Positions 9,501 to 16,916 of a stretch of DNA of 64,000 bases are shown one piece after another. The translations under genes and the position numbers were made by a program. Within the stretch, counting starts at the first letter, position 1. Every line of letters begins with the position of its first letter. Source of the stretch: Verrucomicrobiales bacterium (GTDB lineage: Bacteria > Verrucomicrobiota > Verrucomicrobiia > Limisphaerales > UBA11320); the NCBI GenBank assembly GCA_016793885.1, contig JAEUHE010000020.1, forward strand, positions 1-64,000, given 5' to 3'. The notes beneath the pieces are model-generated. The model worked only from the letters and a program-made list of their open reading frames with translations. It was not told the DNA's origin and did no database searches.

Positions 9501-9569
9501 CAGGCAAAGCAAACCCAGAACGAGGCTCAGAAGTGAAGCAGGCGGCGGCAGAGGCAGTCGGGAGCGCAT
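6540..9569 (-). CDS. Secreted PVC-type dehydrogenase-like propeller protein with HEAT repeats and C-terminal cytochrome c
   Basis: A 1009-residue protein from the ATG at 9569, which is followed by a clear signal peptide (MRSRLPLPPPASLL, then a hydrophobic core and LQAQ). The frame remains open upstream to 9815 but that part has no signal-like sequence and is low-complexity. Order of parts: a beta-sandwich resembling galactose-binding modules (about 35-145, with CDNGAEVFLNGQRVLR); a six-bladed propeller typical of PVC membrane-bound dehydrogenase domains (about 195-550); HEAT-like helices (about 560-840); and a cytochrome c domain with CATCHRFGPEGGAIGPD near residue 875. The family is abundant in Planctomycetes and Verrucomicrobia and is thought to act on sugars in the periplasm, but substrates are unknown. 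The gene follows gpx by 154 bases. Confidence 0.88.
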   Translation of the reverse strand: MRSRLPLPPPASLLSLVLGLLCLASPGLQAQTPEWIWAATPKDKETRFFKKTFSVGAKVSRATLTATCDNGAEVFLNGQRVLRNSEWSRPASADVGAKLQNGENTLHVAARNSEGIAALLVKLDLQFEGGRKQTLVSDTSWLTTENTTGTPNAPLPTEGWVASTSLGALGREPWGDVLKPAVATPAESLKVAPGFRVELIRSSQPGEGSWVSMTIDSKGRLIISPQGDEPMLRLTLDSAGQIAKLETIDLPVRAAMGLLYAFDSLYVNGQGKEGYHLYRLKDTNGDDTYDQVELLRRWQGGPGEHGAHGIVLGQDGKLYIVNGNFVDVPNDLVASSPHKNYADDLVLPRMEDGNGFGAGRKPPGGYVVRLNPDGSQCELFASGQRNTYDIAFNLEGELFGFDSDMEWDWGMPWYRPVRAFHLVSGGDQGFREGSAKWPEYYADSLPATVNIGVGCPTGVRFGTGAKFPSKYQRAFYMMDWTYGRLIAVHLRDMGASYTGSFESFVQGKPLNLNDLEVGKDGAMYFTTGGRGTQAGLYRISYTGNEATSPAPPVADAGVQESRALRKKLETYHGVSQPGGAEAVWPHLGSKDRWIRYAARIGLESQDLTTWKAKAWAETNPTIGLHALLGLARVGASTDQESLLKTLARWPLDTLDEEHKLVKLRVIEVSLARHGLPSAELQKMAVEKLNRQLPAASPALNRELASILSALGAPGIVSRILDLRDASTVQEDQIYFMSILRTHKPGWSPRDRERFFSWLNVKPGDPLPGSTTATRATAHPAFFDQWFRDVGIPANNGASFNGFMKGLRRDAINHLSGDEKQALALLIAEPSKEMPKANLKARAFVKDWRMTDLEPLLNQASQGRDFQRGKEAFLAAQCATCHRFGPEGGAIGPDITAVSSRFTRLDLLSSILEPSKVISEQYENTTFIRTDDEEITGRVLEDRDDRLVLLTSPLTGGKTELKKTEIKSKSKAKLSAMPEGLVNSLTQDEVLDLLAYIESMGNPNHAMFRK

Positions 9570-9723
9570 GGGGGCAGAGAGGTTGGGTTGGGGTTCGGAG
9601 CTAAATGGAATAATGGATGAGAACGAGGAGAGTTCGCCAGAGGCGCGGTGCGTGGCGCTGGACGGAGTCAATCCAGCGCCACGAAGAAACTCGTGGCCGG
9701 CGTCTGAGTCGGCCCGCGGCGGC

Positions 9724-10272
9724 TTACTTGCTGGCGAGCGCGGCTTCGATCGCTTCGATGACGGCGGGGTCATCGGGCGTTGTCTTGGGCTCGAACCGTT
9801 TGAGAATCTCGCCATTTTTGCCGATCAGGAACTTTCCGAAATTCCACTTCGTGTCGCCGGGGAACGGGGAATCCTTCCCGGTCAGAGCGGTATAGAGCGG
9901 GTGCTGCTCGCTGCCTTTGACATGCAGTTTGTCGAACATCGGGAAAGTGACCTGATATTTGGATGAGCAAAACGATTTAATCTCCTCATTGCTCCCCGGC
10001 TCCTGGGCGCCGAAGTCGTTGCACGGGAAACCCAGCACGGTAAAACCCTTGCCTTTGAATTTCTGGTGCAGCTTCTCCAGGGACTTGTACTGCGGGGTTA
10101 GCCCGCATTGGGACGCGACATTGACAACCAGCAAGACTTTGCCCTGATAAGCCTTCAGGCTGGTGGCTTTTTGATCGATGTCCTTGAGCGGGATATCATA
10201 TAGGCTCGAGGCCGCGTGGGAGAGTGTGGTCATGAGAGCAAGCAGCGAGGTGACAGCAGCTAGGAATTTCAT
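9724..10272 (-). CDS. Glutathione peroxidase, exported form
   Basis: A 182-residue protein from the ATG at 10272 (MKFLAAVTSLLALMTTLSHA, a signal peptide). The open frame reaches 10320, but the upstream 16 residues would spoil the leader. The GPx family motifs are present: NVASQCGLTPQY with the peroxidatic residue as Cys (not Sec), FPCNDFGAQEPGSNEEI with the Gln, and WNFGKFLIG with the Trp and Asn. It should reduce hydrogen peroxide or lipid peroxides in the periplasm, usually with thioredoxin-like donors in bacteria. It lies between phzF and the heme-dehydrogenase gene on the same strand. Confidence 0.92.
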   Translation of the reverse strand: MKFLAAVTSLLALMTTLSHAASSLYDIPLKDIDQKATSLKAYQGKVLLVVNVASQCGLTPQYKSLEKLHQKFKGKGFTVLGFPCNDFGAQEPGSNEEIKSFCSSKYQVTFPMFDKLHVKGSEQHPLYTALTGKDSPFPGDTKWNFGKFLIGKNGEILKRFEPKTTPDDPAVIEAIEAALASK

Positions 10273-10344
10273 GGGGGCGAGTATCCGCAGTCCCACGCCA
10301 ATGTCAAATGCGCTTCCCACAGACCCGGCACCCCCGCGGTCGCC

Positions 10345-11127
10345 TCAGCCGAGTTGGAGCTCGCCTCGCTGGAAGGTGGCGCACTCCCCGCCGATGGACA
10401 CGCGATCGCCGTTCAAGCGGCACGACAACTCGCCCCCGCGCGCGGAGACCTGCCGAGCGGTGAGCGTGGTCTTTCCCAGTCGATTCGCCCACAGTGGGAT
10501 TAGTGAGCAGTGGGCGGATCCGGTGACGGGATCCTCGGGAACGCCCGCCTGCGGGGCGAAGAACCGGGACACAAAATCGCAGGTGCGCCCCGGAGCGGTG
10601 GCGATCACCCCCAAGCAATCCAGTGTTGCGATGAGCGCCATCTCCGGACACAGCGCCTTGACCTCTTCCTCGGATCTGAACACCGCAACATAGTCGCGGG
10701 AGCGGAGAACCTCTGCTGGTTGGGCCTTGAGGCCGGCGACCAGATGGGCCGGGGTGTCGCAGGCTTGTGGGGGTCGACTGGGAAAATCGAGTTCGATCGA
10801 GGGACCGTTGCGGCTGGCGGTCAGGCAACCGCTTCGAGTGTTAAAGCGCACGGTCTCGCCTGCGGTGCCGAGCTCATGGAACAAAACGTGCGCCGAGGCG
10901 AGGGTGGCATGTCCGCACAAATCTACCTCCACGCTGGGAGTAAACCATCGAAGCCCGTAGTCCGATCCTTGCGGTAACAGGAACGCGGTTTCGGAGAGAT
11001 TGTTTTCGGCCGCGATGGACTGAAGTAAATGGTCAGGCACGGCCACCGGCAGCAGGCACACTCCTGCCGGGTTGCCGCCGAACGGCGTCGCGGTGAACGC
11101 GCTGACGCGATAGTAAGGAACTCTCAC
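10345..11127 (-). CDS. PhzF-family isomerase/epimerase-like protein
   Basis: 260 residues with the typical PhzF pattern: YYRVSAFTATPFGGNPAGVC at the N-terminus, AAENNLSETAFL containing the catalytic Glu, RWFTPSVEVDLCGHATLASA, and in the second half RFFAPQAGVPEDPVTGSAHC. The fold is a duplicated diaminopimelate-epimerase-like hotdog. PhzF itself acts in phenazine synthesis, but most members in genomes without phz genes have unknown substrates. No phenazine genes are present here, so a phenazine role should not be assumed. It lies 49 bases downstream of a small unknown gene on the same strand. Confidence 0.92.
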   Translation of the reverse strand: MRVPYYRVSAFTATPFGGNPAGVCLLPVAVPDHLLQSIAAENNLSETAFLLPQGSDYGLRWFTPSVEVDLCGHATLASAHVLFHELGTAGETVRFNTRSGCLTASRNGPSIELDFPSRPPQACDTPAHLVAGLKAQPAEVLRSRDYVAVFRSEEEVKALCPEMALIATLDCLGVIATAPGRTCDFVSRFFAPQAGVPEDPVTGSAHCSLIPLWANRLGKTTLTARQVSARGGELSCRLNGDRVSIGGECATFQRGELQLG

Positions 11128-11176
11128 CCCGGGGAGCCTACCAGGAGCCAGCCTGGGCGCAAGCGGCCGAAAAAAC

Positions 11177-11461
11177 CTAAGCCGTAAACCCGAACCGGAA
11201 CTTCTCTTCCTCCGGCTTGATTTTGAGCGAATGGCAGATGTGTTTGGAGGCGAGCATGCTGGCGGCGGTCTTGACCATCCGATCGAACTCCGGCTTGCTC
11301 ATCTCCAGCCCTTCGTGACGGATCGCATGGATGTGAAAGCCCCGTTCGAGCAGTTCTTCCACAAACTCCTCGCACGCCACCGGGTCATCGGTGGAGTGAT
11401 GATTCGGCAACGTTTGCCGCCGGAAGGGAGGGGTGTATTCAACGGTGTATTTCGGAATCAT
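11177..11461 (-). CDS. Small hypothetical protein upstream of phzF
   Basis: A 94-residue soluble protein (MIPKYTVEYTPPFRRQTLPN, then CEEFVEELLERGFHIHAIRH, LEMSKPEFDRMVKTAASML). It has mixed alpha/beta character and no signal or membrane segment. The spacing to phzF (49 bases, same strand) suggests an operon. No recognisable family. Coding is supported by regular, non-repetitive amino-acid composition and by the lack of a better frame on the other strand. Confidence 0.6.
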   Translation of the reverse strand: MIPKYTVEYTPPFRRQTLPNHHSTDDPVACEEFVEELLERGFHIHAIRHEGLEMSKPEFDRMVKTAASMLASKHICHSLKIKPEEEKFRFGFTA

Positions 11462-11611
11462 AGGTTCGAGATGGGTTGATGGTGATCGTTCTTTTTGTCT
11501 TCAATCCCAGCCTGCCCCACGTAAACCCTCTTCGCCTCACCCGGATTGGGAAGCACTGAACTATTCTTGGCGCCGCCCGGGAAATCTCCGGCTGACGGAT
11601 CCGCTTCGGTC

Positions 11612-12994
11612 CTATCGCGCCCGGTAGTAACCGGCGGGGTCGCTGAAAGCCCGAGCGTCCAGGAACACGAAGACCCCGTTCGTATCCGGGGTTGTGGTTC
11701 CGAGGAGTTGCCAACTGGGAGCCGAGAGGCTCGGGGCTGATTCCACCAGTATGGTGCGGTTGGTCGCGCTGAGTCCTTCGAGCCTAATCTGGTTGCCGGC
11801 CAGAGGGCGGATGCTGCGCAGGGCGAGTGAGCCCACCGGGCTGATGGTGAAATCATTGCCATCGCCGCCGCGATAGCTCACCTGAAAGACCTTTTGGCTG
11901 TCCATGAGCAGTCCTCCCTCCGGCAGGGCCTGGAACTGTCCTTGGATGGGATCTGTGCCGTCGTTTTGGATAATCACGGAGGTGGAAGTGATCGGCCCTC
12001 CGGTGGGCAGGATGCCGAAGCTGCATTCGGCAATGCTTACGCGGCCGGTGACGCTCAGTGCGCCGGGCACTCCGGAGCTAAAGGCAGTGACTCTCAAACT
12101 GGAGCCCGGACCGAGAAGCGCGTCGCCGTTGACGGTGATGCTCCCATTCGGGGAGGCGCCGTTGAGCGTGATCTGTCCTCCATCAAGGCGCAAGGATCCC
12201 ACGTGATTCAGGGTGGCTACGTTGATCAGATGTCCATTGGTGAGCACAGTCATCGTGGGAAAGTTGGCGAACTGATTGCCGGTCTGGAGTACAAAGCTCG
12301 CGAAATTGGTAGTGCCCCCGACGGTGATCGAATTGCGAAACAAGGGGCCACTGAAGCCCGCCCCCCCGAAAAATCCGCGTTTGAACCAGGTGGCTCCCTG
12401 GTAAGCTCCCATCACCGGGCCGTTGAATCGAAAGTCGCCTCCTCCATCCAGCGCCAGCAGGGTGGTCGGAGGCGCGCTGAGTTGGCCGGTGACACGGATG
12501 GTGCAGCCGGGGGCGGCGTTGATCTCGACCGCAGGGCCGGCGAGTCTGAGCGGCAGAACCAGCTCGACGACCAACCCAAGCATTTGCGAGGTGTAGCTGA
12601 TCCCGGTCTGGAGGGCCAGTTCCACGCCGGATAGCCTCAGAGAATTGGCTTCGATTCGCAGCTCGGTGAGGACAAGTCCGGAAAGATCATTGGTGTTTGA
12701 GAGCTGCGCCGATCCCGCCGGAAAGCGTACTGCATCGCCGCTTTGCGGCACCCCGTTCTGCCAGTTGGCAGTGTTCGACCAGAGGCCGTCGGTGCCGGCT
12801 CCGCTCCACAGGCGCTCTTCACCCCAAGCTGAGCACGCCGTCGCCAGAACGAGGCATACTCCCATCCACCACGAGCGAAGGCCCGACGACGGGTGGGGCC
12901 GACTGACGAGGCACGGCCTCGCCTTGACCGCTGCCTGTGCCCGCCACGGTAAAGATCGATGCAGTGGAAACGGCTCTTTCTCGCGGGATCTCAT
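11612..12994 (-). CDS. Secreted beta-strand-repeat-like protein
   Basis: A 460-residue exported protein. The motif WSGAGTDGLWSNTANWQNG followed by VPQSGDAVRFP (about residues 60-95) is the opening of autotransporter-associated beta-strand repeat type proteins, and the middle is a Gly/Asn/Thr-rich beta-helix-like run. The end (PSWQLLGTTTPDTNG, then DPAGYYRAR) is the aromatic-Arg terminal module shared with other exported proteins of this window. The start at 12994 has a Shine-Dalgarno-like gaggag just upstream but gives a 43-residue n-region. An alternative ATG at 12865 would begin directly at the signal core (MGVCLVLATACSAWGEE). Function unknown; probably surface or extracellular. Confidence 0.72.
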   Translation of the reverse strand: MRSREKEPFPLHRSLPWRAQAAVKARPCLVSRPHPSSGLRSWWMGVCLVLATACSAWGEERLWSGAGTDGLWSNTANWQNGVPQSGDAVRFPAGSAQLSNTNDLSGLVLTELRIEANSLRLSGVELALQTGISYTSQMLGLVVELVLPLRLAGPAVEINAAPGCTIRVTGQLSAPPTTLLALDGGGDFRFNGPVMGAYQGATWFKRGFFGGAGFSGPLFRNSITVGGTTNFASFVLQTGNQFANFPTMTVLTNGHLINVATLNHVGSLRLDGGQITLNGASPNGSITVNGDALLGPGSSLRVTAFSSGVPGALSVTGRVSIAECSFGILPTGGPITSTSVIIQNDGTDPIQGQFQALPEGGLLMDSQKVFQVSYRGGDGNDFTISPVGSLALRSIRPLAGNQIRLEGLSATNRTILVESAPSLSAPSWQLLGTTTPDTNGVFVFLDARAFSDPAGYYRAR

Positions 12995-13172
12995 AGGACT
13001 CTCCTCACACGCTGGATTTTCAGGATGGGCATTCTATACTACAAACGGTGGGAACTTCACAAGCCAAAGCGTTCGGAGGGATGGCTTGGCCAGGGCTCTT
13101 TCCGGGTGAGGCCCGCAAGGACAGCGTCACCCCAGGTAGGGCGGGCCTCTCAACGTCCCTATTTCCCGAGCC

Positions 13173-13745
13173 CTAACGATTTAACAGGTTGAATGCAGCG
13201 CCGGCCAAAAGGCCGAGGAACGAGCCGCAAACCAATTCAGGCGGGGTGTGACGTCCCAACTCCAGGCGAGACCAAGCGACACCTGCCAAGAAGAGGGCTC
13301 CGAGCCCGAGCCAAGCGGGTTGCCCCCAGAAGAGCAGGATGCTGAAAGTGCCAAACGCCAGATGGAGGGAGCTTTTGAGCCGGTTTCCCAGGAGCAGGGC
13401 AGCGAGCACGATTCCTCCACCGAGGCTGAGTGCCCAACCTACGGGCCGATAGGCGTCACGTTGAAGGAGTATCAGACCAGGCAGCAGCAGAAGGGTGAGC
13501 AGCACCAGGTTCATGGTCTTCCGGTCTTCTCGTCGAACCGCGTCGACATGGGTCCATCGGCCTGACTTTACCATGAGCGCGGAGAAGAGGAGGGTGGTGC
13601 CCACCAGCCCTCCGAGGATTGCAACAACGGTGCGCAGCTGAGTGGCGGTGGCTCCCGATTGGGCGGCGACACTCGTGGCCGAGGCGGGCACGAGCAGAAC
13701 GGGGTGGCCTAGGATCGATAGGGCTCTCGCCAGTGTCTTGCGCAT
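13173..13745 (-). CDS. PAP2-like integral membrane protein with altered catalytic motifs
   Basis: A 190-residue protein with five or six hydrophobic helices. The C-terminal half follows the type 2 phosphatidic acid phosphatase layout: LKSSLHLAFG where active enzymes have PSGH, and WSRLELGRHTPPELVCG where they have SR-x5-H-x3-D. The Arg and His of the last motif are present, but Gly of SGH is Leu and the final Asp is Glu or absent. It may be a divergent PAP2 enzyme or an inactive relative. It is a single gene divergent from the subtilase gene. Confidence 0.65.
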   Translation of the reverse strand: MRKTLARALSILGHPVLLVPASATSVAAQSGATATQLRTVVAILGGLVGTTLLFSALMVKSGRWTHVDAVRREDRKTMNLVLLTLLLLPGLILLQRDAYRPVGWALSLGGGIVLAALLLGNRLKSSLHLAFGTFSILLFWGQPAWLGLGALFLAGVAWSRLELGRHTPPELVCGSFLGLLAGAAFNLLNR

Positions 13746-13860
13746 TGGAGATAAATTGCGGAGATTCGCGCCGCAAGGCGAGCTTCGCCTGTCAAAGATT
13801 GGGACAATCGTCGTATGGGCGGTCTTGGCCCAAGGGGGTGGGAGAGGGAAAGGAAAGGGA

Positions 13861-13878
13861 ACGTCCGAGGACGGACGT
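13861..13878. repeat. Short perfect palindrome
   Basis: A 7-base perfect inverted repeat with a 4-base loop (acgtccg, agga, cggacgt) in the 241-base gap between two divergent genes. It may be a protein-binding site or a small dispersed hairpin element. A loosely similar GGTCC/GGACC hairpin lies at 28758-28778. Otherwise I see nothing in this gap. Confidence 0.4.
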
Positions 13879-13986
13879 CGCTCCAGTGTAGTGTGGGCCG
13901 TCTCAGCTTAAAGGGCGTGCGCCTGATGACTAACCCCCCTTCCACAAAAGAACTTTCAAAGCTTCCGACTTGGGTTATGGTGAGGC

Positions 13987-16710
13987 ATGTTGTTGTGCGT
14001 GGGTAAAGGGCTGTGGGCTAGCCGGTTGAGGTTGTGGCTAGGGAGGCTGTCCATCGCTCTGGGGGTGCTACCGCTTGGTGCGGTGCTGGCCGAGGGGGCT
14101 GAGCACGCCACCTGGACCTTCCGTTTTCCACAACTTCGCAGCTTTTCTCCGGCGCTCGTGCTTGTGGCGGAAACGTTGGATGAAACCGCAGCTTGGATGC
14201 CCGTTCGGCCCGCTTCCGAGCCTGATCAAACCTGGTATTTTGGGGATCGCGTTGTTCTGCAGGTGTCGATGGGAGTGGATCCCTTCGGACTTCCGGGGAT
14301 GGAAGGCCTAAAGGTCTCCCGAACTGTGGCTGCGGATCTCTATCTAGTACAGACCGCCAGTCCGTCGGCGGCAGTGGCTTTGGCGGAGTTGCTCAGCTCC
14401 ACCATCGGGGTGAGCAGCGCTTATCCCAGCTATCGGCGTCCGGTGGAAATTGAGTATGCCTATGCGCCCGCCCCCAACGATCTGTTCTTTGGTCCCCAAG
14501 TCGCGAACGTTTCAGGGCAGTGGTATCTGGAGAACCGCAACTCGACCAACGGCTTGCCACTGGGTGTAGATCTCAACGCTCGCGGAGCCTGGCCTTATGC
14601 CCGAGGGGCGGGGGTCACCATCGCCATTGCAGACTCCGGCGTGGAATTGGATCATCCCGACCTGGTTGACCGAACGACGGGCGCGCCGCATCGCAATTTC
14701 ATCACCGGTTCCGATGATGGTTCACCTGTCACGCGATCCGGACTCGGCGGTGCCCACGGAACGGCTTGCGCGGGCCTGGCGGCGGCGACCGCCAACAATG
14801 GGCTTCCCATGACCGGAATGGCTCCCGAGTCCGGGTTGGCTTCCTGGGTTATCGTGGACCGACAGGGGAAGCTAACCAGCGATGAACGATTGGCGGAGAT
14901 GTTCATGCACGCGTTGGAGACGGTCTCGGTTCAGAATCATTCCTGGCGAATACCCACCAAAAAGCAGGACGGCCCAGGCTTGCTGGAAGATGCGGCGATT
15001 CAGGAAGCTATTTCCAACGGCCGGGCTGGCAAGGGAGTGGTGATGGTTCGCGCCGCCGGCAACGGGAGAGAGTCGGGGCAGAATGCCAACGACGATTCCT
15101 ATGCTAACGACTGGCGGGTGATTTGCGTCGGAGCGGTTAGCTCGGTAGGGCGGGCGACCAGTTACAGCCAGCCGGGAGCCTGCTTGTTGGTGACGGCGCC
15201 CGGAGGTGGGGGCAGCACGTCGGAGAGCGGTTTGTTTACCACCGACCTCAAGGGGACAGATGGCGCGAACTTTCTCGGGTTTTTCCCGCCCTTCGAATAC
15301 CTGTCCTCCTATCTGTTTAATAGTCTGGGTTTCGTTGGAACCTCCGCCGCCGCGCCCTTGGTTTCCGGGCTGGCTGCGCTGCTTCTGGAAGTGAATCCGA
15401 ATCTCACTGTTCGTGATGTTCAGCAGATCCTGCTCCTTTCGGCCCGGCAGTTTGATCGGCGCGATCCCGACCTCGGGAGTAACGGTGTCGGATTGCTCAC
15501 CAGTCACAATACCGGGTTCGGCATTCCGGATGCCGGTGAAGCGGTGCGATTGGCGCAGCGCTGGAGCAATCGTCCCCCCGTGGAGATTCACGTGATCCCT
15601 CCTCAAGAGGCTCTGGTGCCCATCCCCGATGATGGCCTGCGTGTCTGGATCACCGGGCAGGATATTCCCGAGGAACTCAAATCATTGAGAACCTTGCCCA
15701 GCACTGGGCCGTTCGCGGACGTCCCTATCGGAGATTTGCCGCTGCGGCCGGCTGGACCTTCCGACGGCGGAGCTGTTCTCAATCTCACCAACTCAGTGGC
15801 GGTTATGGAATTCGAACGGGGCAAGGTGGTGCAGCAAATTGAGTACGCCGCCCGGCAAGGGGCCAGCTTCGTCATGGTTTACAACTGCACCATCGATGGA
15901 ACGAACCCTTGCCCGCTTCGCGTTGGGCTTCCTTTAACGAGTACGGACTACACCTCCATCCCGGCGGTCTTCGTAGGGCGCACCAATGCTTTGGCGCTGC
16001 TCGAGCTCTCCCGGACGAACCCTACGGTTCGGGCGCGACTGCAGGTTTCCTCAGCGGAGTTTAGCATTCCCGTCACGAACACCCTGTCTCTTGAGCATGT
16101 TCGCTTGAGGATTCAGACCGACCACCCGGTTCGAGGTGACCTGCGGATTACGCTGACCTCGCCTGCGGGCACTCGCAGCATTTTGCAGCGGCTCAACGAC
16201 GATACCACTCCGGGACCGGTGGACTGGACCTATTCCTCCACCCGACATTTTTATGAGCCCAGCCGAGGGGAGTGGAAGGTGGCGATCTCGGATCTTTCGG
16301 CGGGGGGCGTCGGTCAAGTGCTGTCGTGCGGACTCATTTTAAACGGGGTCTCCATCCCCGACACTGACAATGACGGTTTAGATGATGAGTGGGAGAGGAC
16401 ATTTCTGGGCGACCTGTCCCGCGGTCCTCAGGACCGTGTGGCTCGCGACGCCTATTCGCTGATACGAAAGTATGTCAGTGGAATGGATCCTCGCGTGGAG
16501 TCGGCACCGTTTTACTTGGACATGTACCGTTGGAGCGAGAATCTGGTCCGGCTGAGTTGGCCCGCAGGAAATGGGGACGATCGATTGCTTTCCGGCGATG
16601 CATTGGGGCAACTGAGTCAGGTAACCGAGCCTGGGTTAGCCTTTTGGGAGTCGGTGTATTTTGTGCCGCTCACCAACCGGGCCGAGTTCTTCCGGGTGGA
16701 GTGGCCGTGA
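13987..16710 (+). CDS. Secreted subtilisin-family (S8) serine protease with P-domain
   Basis: 907 residues. It has an N-terminal hydrophobic leader (about 5-35), then a propeptide-like region, then the S8 catalytic domain with IAIADSGVELDHPDL (Asp about 216), GGAHGTACAG (His about 257), RAAGNG (Asn about 359) and GFVGTSAAAPLVSG (Ser about 453). A PA-like segment (AARQGASFVMVYNC) and a proprotein-convertase P-domain (about 680-780, with DHPVRGDLRITLTSPAGT and GEWKVAISDL) follow. A calcium-type DTDNDGLDDEWE loop comes next, then the aromatic-Arg tail (NRAEFFRVEWP). It is an intact extracellular endoprotease. The start ATG has gagg three bases upstream. It is followed on the same strand by the PhoPQ-type lipoprotein after 198 bases. 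Confidence 0.93.
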   Translation: MLLCVGKGLWASRLRLWLGRLSIALGVLPLGAVLAEGAEHATWTFRFPQLRSFSPALVLVAETLDETAAWMPVRPASEPDQTWYFGDRVVLQVSMGVDPFGLPGMEGLKVSRTVAADLYLVQTASPSAAVALAELLSSTIGVSSAYPSYRRPVEIEYAYAPAPNDLFFGPQVANVSGQWYLENRNSTNGLPLGVDLNARGAWPYARGAGVTIAIADSGVELDHPDLVDRTTGAPHRNFITGSDDGSPVTRSGLGGAHGTACAGLAAATANNGLPMTGMAPESGLASWVIVDRQGKLTSDERLAEMFMHALETVSVQNHSWRIPTKKQDGPGLLEDAAIQEAISNGRAGKGVVMVRAAGNGRESGQNANDDSYANDWRVICVGAVSSVGRATSYSQPGACLLVTAPGGGGSTSESGLFTTDLKGTDGANFLGFFPPFEYLSSYLFNSLGFVGTSAAAPLVSGLAALLLEVNPNLTVRDVQQILLLSARQFDRRDPDLGSNGVGLLTSHNTGFGIPDAGEAVRLAQRWSNRPPVEIHVIPPQEALVPIPDDGLRVWITGQDIPEELKSLRTLPSTGPFADVPIGDLPLRPAGPSDGGAVLNLTNSVAVMEFERGKVVQQIEYAARQGASFVMVYNCTIDGTNPCPLRVGLPLTSTDYTSIPAVFVGRTNALALLELSRTNPTVRARLQVSSAEFSIPVTNTLSLEHVRLRIQTDHPVRGDLRITLTSPAGTRSILQRLNDDTTPGPVDWTYSSTRHFYEPSRGEWKVAISDLSAGGVGQVLSCGLILNGVSIPDTDNDGLDDEWERTFLGDLSRGPQDRVARDAYSLIRKYVSGMDPRVESAPFYLDMYRWSENLVRLSWPAGNGDDRLLSGDALGQLSQVTEPGLAFWESVYFVPLTNRAEFFRVEWP

Positions 16711-16895
16711 TGGGATTTTTTTTGGGGTAGCCTGCTCCGAGACACGTCACCCAGTTAGATTAACCTTTTGCGCTTCTCGCCGTGGCACCTTCAGCCCTTT
16801 CAAGCTCTGAGCATCCATGGGCTCAACAGAGTTTCGCCCTCCCCCGCCACGCGGAGAGCAGCCCGAATCTTCTTGTGATCGCAGGGGAAGGTCGA

Positions 16896-16916
16896 TTAGC
16901 CATAGTGAATGGCTAA
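16896..16916. promoter_or_regulatory. Perfect inverted repeat spanning the annotated start codon
   Basis: Arms 16896-16903 (ttagccat) and 16909-16916 (atggctaa) are perfect complements around 5 bases. The right arm begins with the ATG used as start of the next gene. It could be an operator, a hairpin that hides the start, or a sign that translation really begins at the ATG at 16918 or 16936. Confidence 0.45.

Noticed and set aside
9570-9815. Upstream 82-codon extension of the heme dehydrogenase-like gene
   Set aside because: Low-complexity Ser/Pro/Arg sequence that would bury the signal peptide.
10345-11127. Phenazine biosynthesis locus
   Set aside because: Only a PhzF-family gene is present; most PhzF-like proteins are not part of phenazine pathways.
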